From NCBI GenBank assembly GCA_006503535.1, contig QYRS01000003.1:3720001-3784000 (forward strand): 64,000 nt of DNA, written 5' to 3'. Below are positions 57,501 to 64,000 of the stretch, piece by piece. This DNA comes from Arthrinium phaeospermum. Lineage: Eukaryota; Ascomycota; Sordariomycetes; Amphisphaeriales; Apiosporaceae. The notes beneath the pieces are model-generated. The model had not been told where the DNA came from. It did not search any database and saw nothing but the letters and a program-made list of their open reading frames with translations. The number at the start of each line of letters is the position of its first letter. Positions within the stretch are counted from its first letter, which is position 1. Both the position numbers and the translations under genes were made by a program.

Positions 57501-60213
57501 GTGAGATATTATATCAATAGGTAATAGGCCGTCAGTGGTACGTATGAGTGAATAAAACTTACACTAGAATGAGCATGGGTATGGACTCGGCGGTTTAGTA
57601 ATGGACCAATGCTTAATATCATGGACAAAAAGAAAGAGCCGAGAGACCCGGATGACACCCAGCCCTACGCATCGACCCTGCCAAACACCCTCCCCCTCCC
57701 CTACCCTCCCCTTTTGACGATCCGAGATTTGATTACCACCTCAAGGAACCCACCAACCCACTCACACACATCATCTGACTCTGCCTCTTTATCGACCGAC
57801 CGCCCAAGAAGAATCAGACCCCAGTGCGGGGTCGGGCCAGGGTTCGCAGCTCGAATAGGCATCCTCGGCGGCAAAAGAGCGTCGAGGTGTGTAGATAGAG
57901 ATAGTCAAGGTAGCATCACACCCGCCCGGCCGCCCCCAAGAGATGTGGCAGGCGTCAAAGGAAGGTTCTGACATCACGCAGCGAGTACTACCACTCTACT
58001 TTCATGTGTGCGTATCGAATGGTTTATGCTTACCTGTTTGCTGTTTGGGGGCAGGAGATCCTGCACATGAGATCAAGCACACCAAACATACATCCATCAC
58101 CCACCAAGGTCATCCGGACCGTCTTCATTCAACCAGCCGAGCGGCAAGCGGCGCGAGACATCCATCCCATCAGATCATCTCTTCTTCCCCTCTCTCAGCT
58201 AGGTGAGAAAACGTGTCTCCGACATTCCCCGCGCTTCAATGTCCTCTTCTTTCTAACCTGCCTATCTTGAGATAGGGGCACCTACACCGTAGCATCGCGT
58301 CTAGTGGAAATCGGGGCATCTCAAATAGCCGAGCGCTTAGGCTGATTCCTTCGTCAGCATCTGCTTACACGTAATTGCCTGTCTTGTATGTCCTTACTAC
58401 CTTGAGATAACGTGCTGACTCTCTAGTCTCACACCCATTTGCTGGCCGACCTCTCATCGAACTTGTGTGAGTCCAGTCTTCTCCTCCCGGCAGTATTATA
58501 TCATCTTAGACTTATCTAGACTGGGTAAATGGAAATCTGCAACGTTGCATAACAGTCAGTAAGAGGGGAAAGAACCAGAAAACCTACCCCGGCCGACTGA
58601 TGGACGTGGATCACTGATCCCCTTCCCCCTTTGAGTTTCAGAGTGTCAGTGTACCGCCCGGCTTTACCATGTCGAGAAAGAAAACCTGCCATCCAAGCAA
58701 AAACCCCGAACCTTTTTCGTGCGTGCGTGCGGTTGCCCAGAGTCGCAATTGCAACATCGGCCGCACCGGGAAACCGAACCCGGCCCCCTCAAAAAGGGGA
58801 GAACGTGCCACACACCTACAGCCAACCCGCATGACGGCTAGTCACAAGACCTGAGTCACGCTTGGGGGCCGCCCGCCCGCCGGGGGTTTGTGGTACGGGC
58901 GGATCCCTTTTATCCGCGCGTAAGTGCGTTTGGGCGCGAAAGACAGAGAGACGTGGAGCTCCCCTTTACCAATGATTGATAGCCGTCAGGCTTGCGGTTC
59001 CGCGGCAATGATGATGTGGCACATATAGGTTGCCTATTGGTCGTGGTATAATTATGTGCTGTTTGTTTATTCTGATACCCGCGGTTTGATGCTGTGCTAT
59101 GCTAAGCCTTGCTTTGTGTGGAGGAGCAAACTTGGATCTAAAAAGACGCAGCTCTCTCACCGCGTTTCAAATTTTCATTCTGCGTTCATTGGCGGGTAAA
59201 TATAGCAGGTAATGCCCATTTGGACGCCACTACAGAGACAGCCCAAGATACTTAGACTACGGGTAGGCTTCCTATGTGATCGGGCTGCGAGCCGACTCGG
59301 TCTATCAGTCTTGCCTTTCCTTCCCTTCTTACATGTTTGAAGCCTCTGATACTTGCTGTGACTTCCTCGAGCTGTGCATGCCCCCAAGTGTGCCAGGAGG
59401 AAACGGCTGTGCTTGGCTGCGCTTGACCTAAGTCACTCTCGGATAGGTACCTCGTAGGTTCTTCACATGCTCTACCCCCTTAGGAGATGCTTTCCGATTT
59501 ATCCATTTTACTACTATAAGTAAGTGTACGATACGTACAAATACCCACGTTCTGCTCTTTGTATATCATTACGTGTAATAGATATGGACGATCTATCAGA
59601 TCGTAGCATGCATTGCTTTCTAGTCAGGAAAGCTGAACTAATAGGGGGTAACATTAGTGACTTCCTGTCAGTTGAATACGCTTATATATGCAGCCTCTTA
59701 CGCTACGTATATAACGTTTGACCATGACTATCATGACCCTCACTGAATTTGTCGCGATGCAATGTAAAGACTTGTTTCCGTGAACTTACATCACAGTCCT
59801 AAAACCGTTGGTAAGGTTTCTTGATCGTGACGAATGTTTCTCTCATCTCATCCCCATAATTATGTCCTGCTGGCGATATTCATATGGTGACTTGCAGTAG
59901 TGAATTTAGCTATACTGAGATTGAGGAACCCAAAGTGTGGGTATATCACCCTGACACTGTCAAGTAGCTGGACGTCAGCAGCATATGGTACTGGTGACCC
60001 AAGATCAAGAAAGATCAAGTCCTGTAAACCCGGGCGTGGCCATCTCAAGATCTTCACAATAAGTACCGTTCAGTTCTGAACGCAGTCACCGTGTGGAGGG
60101 ATCTTTGAAGGCAGAGGCGGTCTCCGAAATCGAAATGGAAGGTAGACCTTGTGAATTCAAATAGCCAATTTACTTTTAGTACCCGAGTTACAATACACCG
60201 AAACCCCATTCCC
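54568..60213. other. Gene-free region of 5.6 kb
   Basis: The first part (A/G-rich with AGAGAAAGAGAGAG runs and CACACATATACACACACG) is probably the 3' UTR of the zinc-finger gene. No further gene is supportable. A C-run tract lies at 57688-57711. A patch at about 58.65-58.85 kb, once suspected as a tRNA, does not fold as one. Confidence 0.55.
57688..57711 (-). other. C-run tract, potential G-quadruplex on minus strand
   Basis: Five C-runs of three to five bases with one- or two-base spacers. Matches the quadruplex pattern on the minus strand. No gene nearby. Confidence 0.45.
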
Positions 60214-61071
60214 TCAGATCCCCCGAAGCCCAAGGAAGCCCCGGAAGGACCGGGCGATCTGCTCCGCCAGGGTCCCGGGCTTGCTCACGAACGGCATGTG
60301 GCCCGACTTGAAGTCGATCACCTCCCACTCGACCCTGGACTTGGCCACCCACTTGTCCTGCAGCGACGCTGGATTGCAGCGGTCGTCCATGGTCTGCACA
60401 TACACACGGCGCTCGTCGTAGCCGGGATCGGCCCAGCCCGGCGCCGACGGCTTCGTCTCGAAGGCCAGGTTAGCGTGGGGCGTCATGGCCCTGCCCAGGG
60501 CCTCGGCCTGCGAGCGGTCGCAGTCGTTGTAAAGGATGTCCATGTGGGGCTCAATGACGCAGACATTGGCGGACGGCTTTGGGGATAGGACTATCAGTAC
60601 TGCACGTGACGAGGGCTCTTTGGATGAGCGGGGGGAGTTGAAACACACCTTGTTCAGTTGGATGAAGGGAGGGTAGGCACCTCCTACGGACTCGAGAAGA
60701 GATTCGCCTTCTAGGTTGATCATGGCGGCCACCCAGACAAGCCCGACGATGCTGGTCTTGTGCCCTTGCTTGGCACGGGTCTGCTTGTCCAGGCCCTTGC
60801 ACGCGGCGCCGCCGACGACGCCACCGTAGGAGTGGGCTAGTAGGACAATATCCCTCTGCTGCCTATCCAAGATGGGCAGCAGCACGTTGTCGCGGAGATG
60901 CGCAATGTCTGCCGCACAGGTCGCCTGCGTCGGGTTTTGGGGATTGGAGCTGGGATAGCTGCTGCTGAGCTTGGCTTCGATGCCCGACTCTGCCAGGTAC
61001 GGCAGCATCTTGCTGAAGCAGTCCGGGGTGCCGAAAGCTCCCGGGCAGAGGACGAGGATCGGAGATGCCAT
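60214..61071 (-). CDS. Alpha/beta-hydrolase family protein
   Basis: Exons 61071-60649 and 60576-60214 are joined over a 72-bp intron (donor GTGTGT), giving 261 aa and rebuilding FIQLNK-PSANVCVIEPHMD. The N-terminus ILVLCPGAFGTPDCFSKML is the usual first strand and oxyanion loop. The nucleophile elbow is AHSYGGVVGGAA with Ser81. The C-terminal SGHMPFVSKP supplies the catalytic histidine, and the acid is probably in the strand before it (YVQTMDDRC). This matches small fungal esterase/lipase-like hydrolases of about 260 residues, often in accessory or secondary-metabolism regions. The substrate is unknown. There is no signal peptide, so it is presumably cytosolic. The intron is divisible by three and free of stops, so a retained transcript would encode 285 aa. 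Confidence 0.85.
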   Translation of the reverse strand: MASPILVLCPGAFGTPDCFSKMLPYLAESGIEAKLSSSYPSSNPQNPTQATCAADIAHLRDNVLLPILDRQQRDIVLLAHSYGGVVGGAACKGLDKQTRAKQGHKTSIVGLVWVAAMINLEGESLLESVGGAYPPFIQLNKVCFNSPRSSKEPSSRAVLIVLSPKPSANVCVIEPHMDILYNDCDRSQAEALGRAMTPHANLAFETKPSAPGWADPGYDERRVYVQTMDDRCNPASLQDKWVAKSRVEWEVIDFKSGHMPFVSKPGTLAEQIARSFRGFLGLRGI

Positions 61072-61825
61072 GATTGCGATGTGAAATAGCGTGAGTGAGG
61101 AGTATGAATGTTCACTTTGGTTGAGTTGATCTCAAGAGAGTGTGAGAGATGGGGTGGGGGAGAGCCATTAAATCGTCGAAACCAAATAGTCCAGCGGAGG
61201 ATCTCATTGCTATGTGTTGGCTTTGATGTTTTGCCGCGCGGCGCAGCAGTTGTCTGCGGATCCGATGCACGTCGATGGAGACGGTCCCTCAGCCGTCCAC
61301 GCCACCTCACGTTACGGCCTTGATGATTCCTGAGGACAAGGCCAGGTACCTTTTCCAATCTCGGTGCTTACATGATCTAGGGTCCTGAGATCTCCAGACG
61401 TTGAACGATCATGCAGTATGCAGGGTCCTGTGATCCAATGTCAGCTTGCTCACTGCCATCTAATTTCTCCCTCAATGTCAAATGGTTTGCCAGATGATGA
61501 GTACTTCAAACAGCTCGACTGTTAGGTTCAGAAATACACTCTTCTTGATCTTGAATGTCTTGATGTATATCATATGCCTCTTGAGGACGGTGCCCCACAG
61601 GATGGCTGACGTGGAACCTCCAAGAGATGAGAGGCGAAATCATATCCTCGTTCGTTTAAGTCAATCCTCTTGAATCCGGCATATGTCCTTCTTCGATACT
61701 CGTGCCGCTCGTCCAGGAAGGGTAGACTCCAGCTAGACGATTGGTTGGTACTCTGTCCAGCTGTGAGTCATCTCCCTTGACGTTGAAACGTGCAAACCGC
61801 GGCAATGAACCAAAGTCAGCGATTC
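61072..61825. other. Intergenic region
   Basis: Upstream of the hydrolase gene on the minus strand and upstream of the rhodopsin-like remnant on the + strand. It may contain decayed 5' parts of the remnant, such as a hydrophobic stretch near 61530-61590, but nothing I can align. Confidence 0.45.
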
Positions 61826-62890
61826 GCTCTTGGATTCGGAGCCAACATGATATGGTATAGATCTGCTCCAACGCTAGCCCCAGATCCACGTTGTGCAGCA
61901 AGCGTGTAATACGGGCGACTCGGATACGCAAGGCACACCCGGTGGCTTAGGAAGACACGTCTAAGCATCCGGCCTTTCCACCGCCGAATTGACCTACACG
62001 ACCATCATGGCCTTCGTCAAGTTCTCCATCCTTGCCTTACAAAGGCGCATCTTTAGCAACAACAGGATTGTGAAGCCTCTTTTTGCCATCTTGGACACGG
62101 CTGCCGTGATGTGGGGAACCGCCATGGTACGTTTGGGTCAAGACCATCGAGCCATCGAAAACGTTGGTAATTCAAAGGTTCCGGGACTGCTAGCCTTTCC
62201 AGTTCCTTACACAAGGAAGCTCAATGTGTCACTGGGCCAAGGCGAATGGTGCTGTCCACAATCGTCCTTGGTAGGTCAGACATGTTAGCGCCAACAACCG
62301 CTTGCCATCACCTATCGTTTCGACATTGGTATTGCTTCACCCACGCGACTTGTGGCTGTCGCTACTGAAGGGGCGGACGAACACGTCTCGTGGGATCTCA
62401 TCAACCATGGAATATGGGTCGTGGTGGAGACGGACGACCTCGCTATCACTTCAAGTATGGCACCTGTTCCAACGAGTCGCGCCGTATCCGGAGGGAAGTT
62501 CCCGGATCCGAGAAAGCTGAGCGACAAGCTCTGCAGCATATCTCTCGACCTAGGACATGACTGGTCGGCCCCTCGTCCAAGGCATTCAGTGATGTGCTGT
62601 CGGAGCCGCCATCGTTCCACCTCGACGACAGGTTGCGATCGTGGAGGGGAAATCGCGCACTCGGGGCGCTTCCAACATCAAACCCAACGATGGGGGAGAG
62701 AATACACCAAGCCCTTTTAAGCGCTGCCCGGGACGCCAGTGCCTGGGCAGGTCAAAGTAGCAGTGACACGCAAGAGCTGCAGGGCGCCAGGCCAGCTACG
62801 GTCATTCGCAGCCCAATGATCGAGAACAAGAGGCAGCCAGCGGGGACTATCCAGGTCCACAGTATATGGGACGTGCAGCGTAGCCCACGA
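61826..62890 (+). pseudogene. Degraded rhodopsin/PTH11-like integral membrane protein gene
   Basis: Pieces of the fungal rhodopsin-domain family occur in the expected order but in different frames. ALGFGANMIW (61826-61855) comes first, then stops. LTYTTIMAFVKFSILALQRRIF with RIVKPLFAILDTAAVMWG (about 61989-62110) is followed by a possible donor (GTACGT). YRFDIGIASPTRL then WDLINHGIWVVVETD (about 62315-62445) matches the family's IxRL...W...AIWSxxE segment. A late frame contains GTIQVHSIWDVQRS, like the family's C-terminal tail. The usual seven helices and conserved cysteines are not all recoverable, and stops lie between blocks. I read it as a decayed copy; a highly divergent multi-exon gene is less likely. 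Confidence 0.5.
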
Positions 62891-64000
62891 AGGAGGTGTT
62901 TGGAAAGTTTTCGGTTGGGCAAGTGCGAAAGCAGCTGTTCTTTAAGGGGAAAGTGTCAAATGTTGTCGTACTTGCTTACCCCAAAAGCTTGTGCAGGGCG
63001 CAGTGGTCATTTTTGCCCTGAGGCACACCTGCCCGACCTGCCACACAACCCCCACCTCAGCTGGTGAGCCCACGGAGCCACGCTGGGTACCGGCTAAAGG
63101 TGGTGCTGAGCATTTGCGATGTCAGAACATCTCGTCTAATAACTTCTTCTCTGCTGTATTTGAAATTGTGGTTAGTTGATATTATTGGAGAGAAAAATCC
63201 TAGCAAATGTTTCATGTATCTTTCTTAGTCTCCAAGAGAGCAATTGATACGTTACAGACAATAATAAAAATATATGAGGCCTAGGCGGCTTACGGCACGG
63301 TGAACGGCGCCCAAGCACGCACAGAGGACACAATCTCACTCGTTGAAAACTGTGGCTCCGGATTGGATTGGTGTTGTTGCCCCAGAATTCATGTCGCCGC
63401 CAAACAAAGTCCATCCAACCTAACTTGCTCATTCCCGTGCACCTGCATCTAGAAGGGATTTCAACCAGCCTGCAGATGAGGATACGGTAGGCAGAAAGCC
63501 GAACACGCCCCGATCTCCTGACAAAGCGCGCGTACAGCACGCGGTGGAAACTAACCTTTGGGACCCAGGAGGGCGTGGACTTGCAACCCCTACTACCTCC
63601 CGCCGTCCGCCGTCACCCCTCTGCACCGCCCGTGTGTAGCAGGAAAAACCTCCCTCTGACCAACCTTCAGCAATTTGGACTTGTCGCTCCCAAAAGGGGG
63701 GGAAAGAGCGCGCGCGCGAAAGCTGCCAGCTGTTGTGCAGCTGCATGTCGGGCTGTTTGTTGATTCCCCGCCTTGCTCCAGTGTCTACTCAAACTAGACA
63801 CACAAGAGGGTCGGCTGTGCAGGCCACAAGAACAGCAACAAGACGTCATCCAAGGCTTCTGAAGGCGAAACCATCCAAGAATGCGCATCTGGTAAATGAA
63901 AAGTCACGTGCCGAATACGATGAGAACCGCACTGCTGAAGTCCTTCACGATTGAACTATTCCGACCGGGCTAAGAGCAAAGCCCACGAGAAAAAGGGGCG
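62891..64000. other. Right flank, no gene seen
   Basis: Short overlapping open frames only. An A/T-rich patch lies near 63.15-63.28 kb and a short CG-alternating run near 63706-63718. No recognisable coding, RNA or mobile feature. Confidence 0.5.

Noticed and set aside
58720..58800. tRNA-like patch with a CCGGG...CCCGG hairpin on the minus strand
   Set aside because: The loop is the wrong length and no cloverleaf can be drawn.

Overview
The window looks like nuclear DNA of a filamentous ascomycete, most likely a Sordariomycete. Genes carry short GT-AG introns (45-190 bp), some with visible CTRAY-type branch points. Protein families are typical of moulds: a HET-domain protein, a phenol-hydroxylase-type flavoprotein, Q-rich SPT20, ATG27, a Pex22-like peroxin, a rhodopsin/PTH11-like remnant and a Kex2-type repeat precursor. 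Intergenic DNA is long and rich in ACCTACC-like strings and simple repeats. I saw no tRNA, rRNA, CRISPR array or intact transposon. I recognise about fourteen genes plus two decayed ones in 64 kb, so this is a gene-poor stretch. All exon structures are my own inference from splice signals and reading frames; nothing was checked by alignment.

Layout. 1-7.7 kb is non-coding and ends in a pyrimidine-rich leader of a small conserved two-exon gene (7717-8404). 12.3-19.0 kb is an accessory block: a secreted ML-domain (NPC2-like) protein (-), the 3' part of a repeat-containing precursor with Kex2-type dibasic sites (+), a HET protein (-), a decayed peptidase-like gene (-) and a four-exon FAD phenol hydroxylase (-). 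After a 4.4 kb gap come a glycine/RS-rich protein (+) and ATG27 (+), each with an apparent single-base deletion. Next are a multi-exon membrane protein (-), a 112-bp CCAAT-containing tandem duplication and a dynamin-like GTPase (-).

34.9-43.1 kb is the housekeeping core: SPT20 (SAGA, -), a PEX22-like gene (-) and, divergently, eIF2B gamma (+). 43-60 kb is nearly empty. It holds a 68-residue cysteine-containing ORF and a C2H2 regulator with a BrlA-like finger pair, which sits in a desert of 4.6 kb upstream and 5.6 kb downstream, as is common for developmental regulators. The right end has an alpha/beta-hydrolase (-) and a degraded rhodopsin/PTH11-like membrane-protein gene.

Best candidates for something new are: (1) the precursor at 13.26-13.57 kb, with two diverged copies of a WPGYGD-SKHVF unit exactly 28 codons apart behind basic cleavage sites; (2) a 45-bp intron in the dynamin gene bounded by a 9-bp direct repeat, a signature of recent intron gain; (3) the CCAAT-rich tandem duplication, whose 20-bp core recurs 14 kb away inside a decayed gene; and (4) two introns without stops and with lengths divisible by three, whose retention would give longer proteins.
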